Assembly: GCF_001591345.1 (NCBI RefSeq)
Contig: NZ_BCUS01000008.1
Span: forward strand, 30,437-94,436
Direction: 5' to 3'
Length of the DNA stretch: 64,000 nt
DNA from: Variovorax boronicumulans NBRC 103145
GTDB taxonomy: Bacteria > Pseudomonadota > Gammaproteobacteria > Burkholderiales > Burkholderiaceae_C
Shown: piece by piece, positions 11,301 to 16,689 of the stretch
Numbering within the stretch: position 1 is the stretch's first letter
How the letters are laid out: each line of letters starts with the position of its first letter
The notes under the pieces: generated by a model
What the model was told of the DNA's origin: nothing
Database searches by the model: none
Seen by the model: the letters and a program-made list of their open reading frames with translations, nothing else
Made by a program: the position numbers and the translations under genes

Positions 11301-13370
11301 GGCCGTGCCGGCGTTGAGAACCACGGTGCCGCCGAAGACGAGTGCGGCCGCCACGGCCCGCTTCTCGGCCATCGTGTCGACGTCCGCGGCGGTCAGCGCG
11401 CCATGCGTGCCGTACGCCGCGATGAAGTTGATGACGGAGGCTTCATGCTTGAGGTGCTGCGTGAGGTCGACCCAGCTCGTATAGGGCTTGAGCTGCGGGT
11501 CCGCGGTCGAGGTGTAGAACTCCCGGCGCGCTTCGTTGAGCGTGGGAATGCCGGTGTCCCGGCCGCGTGCGATGTTGATGGCGGCGAGGTCCAGCGGCAG
11601 GCCCAGGAGCTGGTTGCGCACCGCGTCGGTGACGAACTCGTCGATCTCGTTGCCCACCTGCCGGGTCATGCCGCGCACGATGGCGCCGGCCGCCTGCTCC
11701 GGCGTCAGTGCGCCGTCGTTGTTGAACCCGATCGGGTTGAGGAAGGCATCGACCAGCGCGAGATCGCTCGACAGGAAATTGGGGTCCAGCCGGTCCACGG
11801 TCTCGGTCAGCATCGTGTGGCCGACGCGGAAGACGGCATGCGCGAACTCGGCGACGATCGCCGGATTGATCGTCGTCTGGTAGTTGGTTTCGGCCAGGAA
11901 CTCGTCGACGGCCGGCTGCATCTTGCGCGCGAACTCTTCGAACACCAGGTGCTGGTACTGCATCTCCGTCGCGAAGCGCGCGGCCTGGAAGATGCGCTCG
12001 CCGTTCCATGAGCCGTCGGGCAGCTGCCATGAGGCGATGAACGCAGCGTCGCCGGTGGCCAGGACGGTGGCCTTGATCTCTTCGGCCTGCCGGTTGTGTT
12101 CGGAGTGGAAGACGTGGTGGACGGAGGTCAGGGCGATGTTCTCGTTGCCGCGGCCGTCGCCGGTGATGAAGTGGCGGTCCAGCAACTCGTCGTCATAGGT
12201 GCCGGGTTCCGAGAGGCCGACGGCCGAGTCGCTGTCGGGCGCCAGCACGCCGCCCACGAACACGGGCGCCGCGGCATGCGCGATGTCGTTCAGGAAAGCA
12301 TGGCCGGTGCGAACGCCCACGCTGGCGTCGAGGGGCGCGCCGGGCGTGCCCGAGGCGAGCCCGTTGCCGTCCGGGTCCAGCGGCCCGCCGACGTCGGCGG
12401 CTCGCAGCACGATCTGCGCGAAGCCCGTCACGGGATCGGGGATGAACTTGCCGAACTGGTCCGTCGCCAGGAGCGGCAGGTCCAGCACGTCGGCGTCGTC
12501 GAGCTGGATGCCGAGCATCAGCGCCTGCGCCTTGACCTGGGCCCAGTTGGCAAGGCCGCCGTCGGCGCCATCGAGCAGGCTGCCCGTGGCCACCGGACGG
12601 CCGTTGGCGTCGAGCACGTACTCGCGCAGGAACACCTGGTGCGAGGGATGCGAGGTGTAGGTCTGGTTCTGATCGACGAAGGGCGTGGTCTGGTTGGTCT
12701 GGTCGCCGTTCGCATCGCGCGTGGCGCGCGACAGGATCATGAAATTGGGGGCGCCGGGGGTCGTATCGAACAAGGGGTCGTCCGGCTGCAGCGGCATGAA
12801 GATCATCTCGGTGCTGCTCTTGTTGACCAGGTCGAGGCCGTGGTCGAAGAACTGGCCGAAGAAGGTGAACCATGAATTGAAGGGCGCCGACAGGCCTTCG
12901 TCGGGGCTGGTGTTCGGAATCTCCAGCAGCGTGCCGGGGGGAATGACGACGCCCTGGAGGTCGTACAGGACGCCGGCTGCGTCGAGCGTTCCGAGGCCCG
13001 CGGCCACGAAGGCGCTCACCGCCGCGGGGTTGTTGCTGGTCATGTCGGCGACCAGGTTGCTGATCAGCCGCGGGTCGGCATCGACCACGTTCCCGGCGCT
13101 GCCGTAGTCCGTGTTGGTGATCCCTGCGAAGGCGTCGTCCTGCTCGTTGCTGTAGGTCTGCGGCACCAGCTGCGGAAACGGGTTGTCTGCGGCACCGAAC
13201 TCGCTCTGGCCCGGCATCAGGTTGTTGTACGACCCGTCGACCGTCCTGAGGCCGAAGGGCGCAAAGGCGTTCGGGACCAGGCTCGCGGGGTCCGCTCCCG
13301 CTGCTTGTGCTTCCGCAATGAGAATTTGTTGAAGAATGAATTCGAGATCGGACCTGATCAGCGTGGCCAT
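2376..13370 (-). CDS. Giant secreted RTX protein with two animal haem peroxidase domains
   Basis: Extracellular, 3,664 residues. Start ATG 13370 (MATLIRSDLEF) is preferred over an ATG five codons upstream because a GAGGAG site lies just before it. Two homologous modules of about 1,350 residues are in tandem. Each has an animal haem peroxidase domain with the full catalytic set by comparison with myeloperoxidase: distal GQFFDHG (Gln173, Asp176, His177; Gln1578, Asp1581, His1582), Arg407/Glu410 and Arg1833/Glu1836 in the GR-x-NEN motif, proximal His518 and His1945 in the R-x-GH motif. The myeloperoxidase Met that forms a sulfonium link is Asn here. Each module ends in GGxGxDx(L/I) repeats and an Ig-like segment; a long RTX tract (about 2940-3600) and an uncleaved C-terminal secretion signal ending DFVLST follow. 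It resembles the Pseudomonas putida two-domain RTX peroxidase linked to root colonisation. No signal peptide, as expected for type I export. Confidence 0.95.
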   Translation of the reverse strand: MATLIRSDLEFILQQILIAEAQAAGADPASLVPNAFAPFGLRTVDGSYNNLMPGQSEFGAADNPFPQLVPQTYSNEQDDAFAGITNTDYGSAGNVVDADPRLISNLVADMTSNNPAAVSAFVAAGLGTLDAAGVLYDLQGVVIPPGTLLEIPNTSPDEGLSAPFNSWFTFFGQFFDHGLDLVNKSSTEMIFMPLQPDDPLFDTTPGAPNFMILSRATRDANGDQTNQTTPFVDQNQTYTSHPSHQVFLREYVLDANGRPVATGSLLDGADGGLANWAQVKAQALMLGIQLDDADVLDLPLLATDQFGKFIPDPVTGFAQIVLRAADVGGPLDPDGNGLASGTPGAPLDASVGVRTGHAFLNDIAHAAAPVFVGGVLAPDSDSAVGLSEPGTYDDELLDRHFITGDGRGNENIALTSVHHVFHSEHNRQAEEIKATVLATGDAAFIASWQLPDGSWNGERIFQAARFATEMQYQHLVFEEFARKMQPAVDEFLAETNYQTTINPAIVAEFAHAVFRVGHTMLTETVDRLDPNFLSSDLALVDAFLNPIGFNNDGALTPEQAAGAIVRGMTRQVGNEIDEFVTDAVRNQLLGLPLDLAAINIARGRDTGIPTLNEARREFYTSTADPQLKPYTSWVDLTQHLKHEASVINFIAAYGTHGALTAADVDTMAEKRAVAAALVFGGTVVLNAGTAAERSFVADEADRLAFLNSTGIYAMVGGVTTTGVDDIDLWIGGLAEEQMPFGGLLGSTFNFVFESQMEALQNGDRFYYLSRLAGLNFLTELENNTFAKLVMLNTDATHLPADIFSTPGLILEVDQSRQFTGIGVDGHGDPTEGGTELTPLVIRDDPTTAAVETTYLRYTGDEHVVLGGTAGNDTLIASIGDDTIYGDGGNDRIESGDGNDQVEGGAGDDIITDRGGDDVLKGNEGNDVIHGGNGANLIIGGDGSDFIITGEDVSEVFAGQGNDFVLGSKGNLPTFGNEGHDWIELGTQDGTTGDSFDPLVQDSVIGNDVLISGGGFDELIGEGGDDIFTGSDGEDHFDGGSGFDWASYKFDKYGVTADMIVNDFVVPPVVNSNAAMMDRFAFTEGLSGSAFADFLRGDDADAVEILQAGWTGSVLTNIALIDGLQGLLPAGMTSFGEGNIILGGDGSDLIEGRGGNDIIDGDAWLNVRIAVSGVPGLTSVDSLKELVPRMLSGEINPGQLSIVREILMSDSADYDTAMFSGLRANYTVTTGADGRTTVTDNVGTDGTDILRNIERLQFSDAVQLLSGSNNAPGGSVTISDDTPQINQLLSVSAALTDADNPGGTVTGPISYTWQYEADPVRAPGVFRDIIDLGGGQPATVNGTTFRVTAPFDGLAIRVRAVYRDADGVLETVYSAPTAAVTGVAAVVPPAPAPSSALVDSAGVRFLQSDLQFILEQIKISERHANGEALTDILDNARAPLGLRTVDGSYNNLVQGQSGFGAADQVFPRLVDPVFRNDQDGDTINLGPGGTLTNTDYGPSGNVVDADPRIISNLIVDMTSNNPAAVSAFVDAGLGTLVDGVLYDLDGVAIPVGTLLVIPNTAPDEGLSAPFNAFMTFFGQFFDHGLDLVAKGGNGTIFVPLQPDDPLYVSGSNSNFLVLTRATQVAGPGADGVMGTADDTTHEATNLTTPFIDQNQTYTSHPSHQVFLRAYELNADGKPVATGRLITNRDLGADGLFGTADDIELGGMATWAVVKAQARDLLGIALDNADALNLPLLAADEYGNFIPDPVTGFAQIVLQAGGTLASGSPGAPIDASLAVRTGHVFLADIAHTANPVNSQGVALTADADDQIGGTPAAGFYDDELLDAHYIAGDGRVNENIALTSIHHVFHAEHNRLVEHTKAVIMASGDAAFIAEWHLPDGSWDGERLFQAARFGTEMQYQHLVFEEFARKVQPQIDIFFAATQVYDTEIDPSIVAEFAHTVYRFGHSMLTETVDRFDVDFNVIGGTADPTQQLGLIEAFLNPLAFAASGITADEAAGALARGLTRQQGNEIDEFVTEALRNNLLGLPLDLATINIVRGRDTGVPTLNAARRDFYGVTGDSQLKPYANWVDFMQHIKHEASVVNFIAAYGVHASLAAADTLIEKRAAAVALVYGGIGAPEDRLDFLYGRNAYADEAGITTTGVDDIDLWIGGLAEKQMPFGGLLGSTFNFVFEEQMEKLQDGDRFYYLERTQGLNFLTELENNSFARLVMANTDVEHLPGDIFTTPGFTLEVDPSRQFTGLGLDGRDDPTAEGSLTPLVLRNNPGTEAADPNYLQYSGEDHVVLGGTAGNDTIISSIGDDTLWGDAGNDRLEGGDGNDFVFGGAGDDIMTDLGGDDNMQGGDGNDAIHGGNGINLILGGHGNDFIVTGEDPSEAFGGTGNDFILGARGNEFVFGNEGDDWIEKGMADGSAGENFDAFARDQVVGHDVFIGNSISDRMDGEGGDDIMFGNGGQVDRYEGGSGFDWAGFKDDAFGVTADLFLRAFDETPVPISNATVLARFTSVEGMSGSAHADVLRGDDNDAAAMALSGTTGSVLTHIELIDGLQSLLDQVLGVGMEMDGPVTSFAGNIILGGGGSDLLEGRGGNDIIDGDAWLNVRISVRENADGTGAEIASYDTMTDLELQGRVFDGTYNPGQLTIAREILMSDAPDFDTAVFSDVFGNYEITFLENDVWRISHVVDGVAGADGIDVVRNIERLQFSDGAAFIAEEGFNLDPEGQLTLSDTTPTLGATLTVSALGVTDPDNVSATNPDGAITGPIAYFWQAEVRPGIFEDILIENAGGEVARATGTSFTPRTFELGLALRVRAVYKDANDVLENVYSATTAPLALNTAATGQPTISDTTPTEGQLLTASTLGISDVDGLTGAVFSYQWEQAVNTGVGGGGAGFTPIAGATLATFTPGADQVNRELRLTVSFTDDAGALETVRSAATVVTGDFIAANNAAQVLTGTEGQDVIFGGGGADAINGLGQDDLIDGGAGSDSIAGGAGNDTINYTMGEGTDTVDGGAGLDTLNVIGTAAADALAVSYNGTALTVVAGGTVSNVESVTADLLAGVDTLTYTSAAAISVNLTAGTASGFTSIAGIENVTTGGGADVLVGNALANVLNGGGGDDRFVATVNDGNDSYTGGGGTDTLDLSAVSAGVTITPTTATGAQTGTDALSSIENFIGSQGADSIVVNGGANVIDGQGGNDVIDAGGGNDTVTGGEGNDTLTGGAGNDTVDGGAGDDLFHYLVGDGADTINGGAGANDRLTIAGTALGQTLAVVLTGTAIASLAGGTVTDVEAVTADLQGGVDTLSYGATTTAVTVNLATGTATGFESVANIENVTGGAGNDTLTGNTGANALNGGGGDDRFVATIGDGNDSYVGGAGVDTYDLSATTAGATVTVNLATSAQIGTDTLNTMENIIGSQGNDIIVVNGGANFIDGQGGNDTISAGAGADIVLGGSGNDTINGQAGDDRLTGGLDSDTVDGDAGDDTLIATVGDGNDSYAGGAGNDTYDLSATSAGATVTPTSATSAETGTDTLSSVENVIGSQGNDNISFAPVALLNSANVVDGGGGNDTLNTGAGADRLTGGTGNDTMDGGTGDDVFVFAPGFGNDTILGFDASGNLLNGQDRLNISAMGINAGNFAANVSITDLGADTLVEFDGLESILLMGVNGVGTNTITQADFVLST
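2590..4560 (-). repeat. C-terminal RTX nonapeptide tract with three higher-order repeats
   Basis: The tract codes for repeated GGxGND/GGxGDD nonapeptides that bind calcium outside the cell. On top of these lies a longer unit of roughly 240-330 residues containing GGGGDDRFVAT, DGNDSY and YDLSAT blocks, seen around 4100-3990, 3370-3270 and 2990-2890, separated by a second unit with a TADL-GVDTL motif (about 4235 and 3530). The DNA is correspondingly repetitive, so assembly or length variation here would be expected. Confidence 0.85.
5000..13370 (-). repeat. Tandem duplication of a ~1,350-codon peroxidase-RTX-Ig module
   Basis: Module 1 runs from the start codon to about 9240 and module 2 from about 9180 to about 5000. 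Both open with a (R/Q)SDL(E/Q)FIL(Q/E)Q helix and a GLRTVDGSYNNL motif, continue through the peroxidase domain and GGTAGNDT repeats, and close with a REILMSD-containing segment, an RNIERLQFSD motif and an Ig-like stretch. The copies are clearly diverged at many positions, so the duplication is old rather than recent. Confidence 0.85.
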
Positions 13371-13866
13371 TTCTATTCTCCTCAAGACGAACGACTTTCA
13401 ATGCAGCCCCGGTCCCGCCTACATGGCGAAAAGGCTCATGTAGCGTGGCTCAGGAGTGACCGCGCGCCTGGAATTGCCAGCCGCGGGTTTTTCGAGGAAG
13501 TGATGCAGCGCGCGACCCGGTGGCGGTCACGCCTGGGGAGCGACTAGGGTCGTCGTCGGCCGCTCAGGCACCGCAGCGGGGCGGTGCAGCAAATATCCAT
13601 TGCGCGATGCCGGTCAGGCGCGATGCCGGCATGGAGATGAAGCCCGCATTTCATGCGGACCTTGATTCGACACTTGTTCATGCGATACCCCCACCATGGA
13701 TCCTGTCAAAAAGAATCTAGGTCGGCGCGCCGAAAGTCGTTGCCGCTTGTAAGCGGACGGCAACCGGTGGTCGATTGGTTGTCTTCGAAAACGAAGGCGC
13801 TAATTATGAGAGGCCATCTTCAGGAATGCAACTTTCTCACATACAAATTAACTGACGAGAACCTGA
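13371..13866. other. Intergenic region upstream of the RTX peroxidase gene
   Basis: About 500 bases without a gene I can support. It must contain the promoter of the minus-strand peroxidase operon and the 3' end of the small gene at 13867, which is also on the minus strand. The part from about 13690 to 13870 is lower in GC than its surroundings. I see no convincing sigma-70 or sigma-54 element, terminator or repeat. Short open frames across it lack ribosome binding sites and typical codon use. Confidence 0.5.
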
Positions 13867-14319
13867 CTACGCGCGCCAGAGCCAAAAAAAAACAGCGACC
13901 GCGGCGACACCGGCCGAAATCAGGGCGATGAGCGCCATTTCCGCATGGCCGCCATTGCTTTTTTGGGACGCCGCAGCGAAAGCGGGAGGGCGTTCATTGC
14001 CGTGTGGCGGGCTCGCGAAGGGGCTGTAGACGGCGGAGCCGGGGCGCTCCGGGTCACCGCTTCCTGTTGTGGCCGCCGGATCGTCGGGAGAGGCCGTCGC
14101 CACGGCCGCTTCGTTTGCGACTTCGCCGTCCGCAACGCCGCCATCCGGGTTCTCGTGCGCCGCAACGGCGGCCGACGTCGATTCCGTTGCGATCGCCAGG
14201 TCGGCGCACATGACCTGCGTGGCCCAGGCCGCGACAAGCATGGCCTGAACGAAGGGCCGCTTGTCGAGCGCGCGGCGAGGGCGCGATCCGGCGGCGAAGG
14301 GGCAATCGATCGAAGTCAT
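13867..14319 (-). CDS. Hypothetical 150-residue protein with N- and C-terminal hydrophobic segments
   Basis: No family recognised. The start ATG at 14319 lies 14 bases after the stop of the LuxR-type regulator, with AAGGG about 10 bases ahead, so the two are probably co-transcribed. The N-terminus has basic residues followed by a moderately hydrophobic stretch (about 22-40, ending near VMCADLA) that could be a signal peptide. The middle (about 45-125) is Ala/Pro/Gly/Asp-rich and probably disordered. The C-terminus (about 128-149, ALIALISAGVAAVAVFFWLW) is a strong membrane segment ending almost at the stop codon. A membrane- or surface-linked accessory of the adjacent regulatory system is possible; nothing more can be said. 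Confidence 0.6.
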   Translation of the reverse strand: MTSIDCPFAAGSRPRRALDKRPFVQAMLVAAWATQVMCADLAIATESTSAAVAAHENPDGGVADGEVANEAAVATASPDDPAATTGSGDPERPGSAVYSPFASPPHGNERPPAFAAASQKSNGGHAEMALIALISAGVAAVAVFFWLWRA

Positions 14320-14333
14320 GGGGTCGCTGCCCT

Positions 14334-15107
14334 TCAGATCAGGCCCGTGTGAACGGCGAAGTTCACCGCCTGGGCGCGCGAATGCACATGCAGCTTCTTG
14401 TAGATGCTCTTGATGTGCACATTGACGGTCTGGCCGGTGATGCCGAGCTTGGCGCCGATCTCCGCGGAGACGTAACCCGAGGCCACGCAACGCAGGACCT
14501 CGCTCTCTCGCGGCGTCAGTGTCATGTCGCGCGACGGCGGTCTCGGCGGCGACGGCGCCTTGTCGGCGACCGGCTCGCGGGGGTGGTAGTCCAGGCGGTG
14601 CAGCAGGCGCCGCGTGAGCCGGGGCGTGATCGCGGCCCCGCCGTTCACCACGTGCAGCACGGCATCGGCGAAGCTTTGCAACCAGGCGTTCTTCAGGAGG
14701 TACCCCATGGCACCCAGTTCGAAGGCGCGCAGCACGTGGGCGTCGTCCTCGAGCGAGGAGATCACGATGACCTCGCTGCTGCGGTGCAGGCGGCGTGCCT
14801 CGGTGATCAGCTCGAAGCCCATCTCGTCGCCCAGCTGCAGCTCGAGCATCAGCACGTCGAAGGTGTGCGTGGTCAGCAGCCGGCGTCCCTCGCGAACGCT
14901 GTCGGCCTGGCCTTCGAGTTGGATGCGCAGGTCCGACAGCAACTCCTGGGCGATCACCCGGCGCATGTACTCGTCGTCGTCGACGAGCAGCACGCGCACC
15001 GGCGATTTCTCCTGGCCGATCAGGAAGTCCGGCCACAGCCTCGCGGCGGGCGCGCAGACGCCGGCGGAGGCCTTCTCGCCAGAGCTGATGAGCCGGTGAT
15101 CAAGCAT
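14334..15107 (-). CDS. LuxR/NarL-type response regulator with Glu in place of the phospho-acceptor Asp
   Basis: Cytoplasmic transcription factor, 257 residues. A receiver domain (about 37-155) has the acidic pocket Asp43-45 and the conserved Lys139, but the residue at the phosphorylation position is Glu89 (context DVLMLELQLGD), where Asp is usual. The C-terminal LuxR helix-turn-helix (about 192-255) contains LTPRESEVLRCVASG and an intact recognition helix region (TGQTVNVHIKSIYKKL). An extra N-terminal stretch of about 35 residues precedes the receiver; an internal GTG at the VRVLLVDDD motif would remove it. The Asp-to-Glu change often mimics phosphorylation, so this regulator may be constitutively active or controlled another way. 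It lies downstream of a kinase/regulator pair, separated by an AT-rich gap. Confidence 0.9.
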   Translation of the reverse strand: MLDHRLISSGEKASAGVCAPAARLWPDFLIGQEKSPVRVLLVDDDEYMRRVIAQELLSDLRIQLEGQADSVREGRRLLTTHTFDVLMLELQLGDEMGFELITEARRLHRSSEVIVISSLEDDAHVLRAFELGAMGYLLKNAWLQSFADAVLHVVNGGAAITPRLTRRLLHRLDYHPREPVADKAPSPPRPPSRDMTLTPRESEVLRCVASGYVSAEIGAKLGITGQTVNVHIKSIYKKLHVHSRAQAVNFAVHTGLI

Positions 15108-15965
15108 GTGCCTGCCCCGGTTGGCGTGAGCGACGCAGGCCGGTCGTTGCGAGCGTGGGCGGGGAGACGCAAAGGTCGTCCGTCGAGCGCTCCGGGGCCA
15201 CTTTCCCCATCGGCGGCAAAGCAGTTTGGGGTTTCATACATTTTCAAGAGAAAAATGGAAAGCAAGTGCCGAATTGGATTTTTTCTGCGAGTTTTAATTG
15301 AAATTCAATTCAGCCCGAGGCTTGCGCAATCCTATGAACTTGACGGGGCGGTTGCGCGGGTCTTTTGCTCCTGTTTGTGGAAAGACATGAGTGTTTCAAA
15401 ATGGAACTACCTGAACCATGACGTTCGATATACCTAATTTCTATGTTTTTGAGGCGGATCGTGAAAAACGACGCATTGTTCGCCAAGTGAGCAATGCTGG
15501 TTGAAAAGTGGAATTGGCTTATTTATGCATGGAAATTTTGAAAAGAATCAAATTAATCAAACATGAAATTCATTTTTAAATGGGTATTTGGTGTTCGGTG
15601 AAATAAAATATTCAAAAAACCAATTGAAACCGTGGAAATAATTTGATTATTGAAATTCCGATGATATTTGAATTGAATGAAATCCTTTATTAACCAAATT
15701 GCCAGCTATCCGATTTTTATTTTTGGAATTTATTCTCTCGCTGATCATGATTTTTCAATTCGATTGAAATTCAGTTTCTTTGAGGTGGCACGAAATACGG
15801 TGCCGAATCTTTTCCTCCTCTGCCAGTGCGGTGCGCTCCCGCACGTCAGCTGATCGCAGCAGGCGGTGATCGGAAAAGCGGGGAAATGGCGGGTCCCGGA
15901 GGGGCATGCCGACGCTGAGCGGCCCGCAGCGGGCGTCCCGAAGGACGGGGGCGGGCAGGGCGCTG
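15108..15965. other. AT-rich intergenic island between two response regulator genes
   Basis: About 860 bases with no supported gene. The core (about 15220-15800) is very rich in A and T, in contrast to the GC-rich rest of the window. GAAATTC occurs at least four times (near 15299, 15565, 15651, 15766), twice within the longer block ATTGAAATTCA (near 15297 and 15764), and TTGAA/ATTGAA words recur throughout. The minus-strand promoter of the downstream regulator must lie here. A 60-codon plus-strand frame (15255-15437) has no good ribosome binding site and is not called. Confidence 0.7.
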
Positions 15966-16652
15966 TCAGTGCGCCATGGCGTCGAGGTGGTGCTTGACGG
16001 CGTAGATGTAGAGCTCGAGCCGGTTCGTCACGCCGAGCTTCTGGTAGATCGACGTGAGGTGGTTGCGCAGCGTGTGTTCGGTGACGAAGGCCTGCCCGGC
16101 CAGCGTCTTGTTGGAGGCGCCGCTGCCGTGCACCACGGTGCGGACGATGTCGCGCTCCTTCTGGGTCAGGCTGGCCTGCCTGACGGACTCGGGGTCGGCT
16201 TTCGGCGGCTTCTTCACCGAGGTGAGTTCCGAGAGCACGCGGCCCATGGTCGGGGCGTCAAGGCAGAGCTCGCCGTGGTGCACGCGTTCGATGGCATCGA
16301 GCACCTGCTCGGCCGAGGCGTCCTTGCGCATCACGCCGCGCGCGCCGCGCAGCACCGCCAGGTCCAGCGTGCGCTGCTCGCGTTCGCCGGTCAGCACGAC
16401 CACGCGCGAGACTTCGTTCGACAACAGCTGCGGCAGGATGTCCAGGGCGCAATGGCCGTCCAGGTCGAGGTCGAGCACGATGACGTCGGGGGCCAGGCTC
16501 TGCGTGTGCGCCACGGCCTCTTCGCAGCAGCTGGCGGTGGCGACGACCTTCATGCGCGGCTGTTCGCCGTCGATCAGCCGGGACAGGCCCCACAGCATGG
16601 TCTGGTGATCGTCCACCAGCAGGACGCCGATGGGATGGGCTTCGGTTTGCAT
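15966..16652 (-). CDS. LuxR/NarL-type response regulator, partner of the adjacent kinase
   Basis: Cytoplasmic DNA-binding regulator, 228 residues. The receiver domain (about 8-125) is canonical: Asp14/Asp15 pocket, phospho-acceptor Asp61 (VIVLDLDLDG), Thr in VVVLTGE, Lys in VMRKDAS. The C-terminal LuxR-type domain (about 160-225) has SLTQKERDIVRTVVHG and the recognition helix TEHTLRNHLTSIYQKLGV. GAGGAG precedes the ATG at 16652. It follows the histidine kinase by 37 bases on the same strand, which makes the two a cognate pair. A cytoplasmic target is unknown; the nearby peroxidase-secretion operon is a candidate by position only. Confidence 0.93.
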   Translation of the reverse strand: MQTEAHPIGVLLVDDHQTMLWGLSRLIDGEQPRMKVVATASCCEEAVAHTQSLAPDVIVLDLDLDGHCALDILPQLLSNEVSRVVVLTGEREQRTLDLAVLRGARGVMRKDASAEQVLDAIERVHHGELCLDAPTMGRVLSELTSVKKPPKADPESVRQASLTQKERDIVRTVVHGSGASNKTLAGQAFVTEHTLRNHLTSIYQKLGVTNRLELYIYAVKHHLDAMAH

Positions 16653-16689
16653 GAGGAGACTCCTCGGACTGTTGTCGTGCTTTGGGGGC

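Noticed and set aside
5352..12011. 2,219-codon plus-strand open frame opposite the peroxidase gene
   Set aside because: It is a shadow of GC-rich repetitive coding on the minus strand; its product is a low-complexity Val/Ala/Arg/Asp sequence with no domain.
13653..13931. 92-codon plus-strand ORF upstream of the peroxidase operon
   Set aside because: No ribosome binding site and it overlaps the end of the opposite gene; composition is not gene-like.
15255..15437. 60-codon plus-strand ORF inside the AT-rich island
   Set aside because: No good ribosome binding site and an atypical composition; not clearly different from chance.
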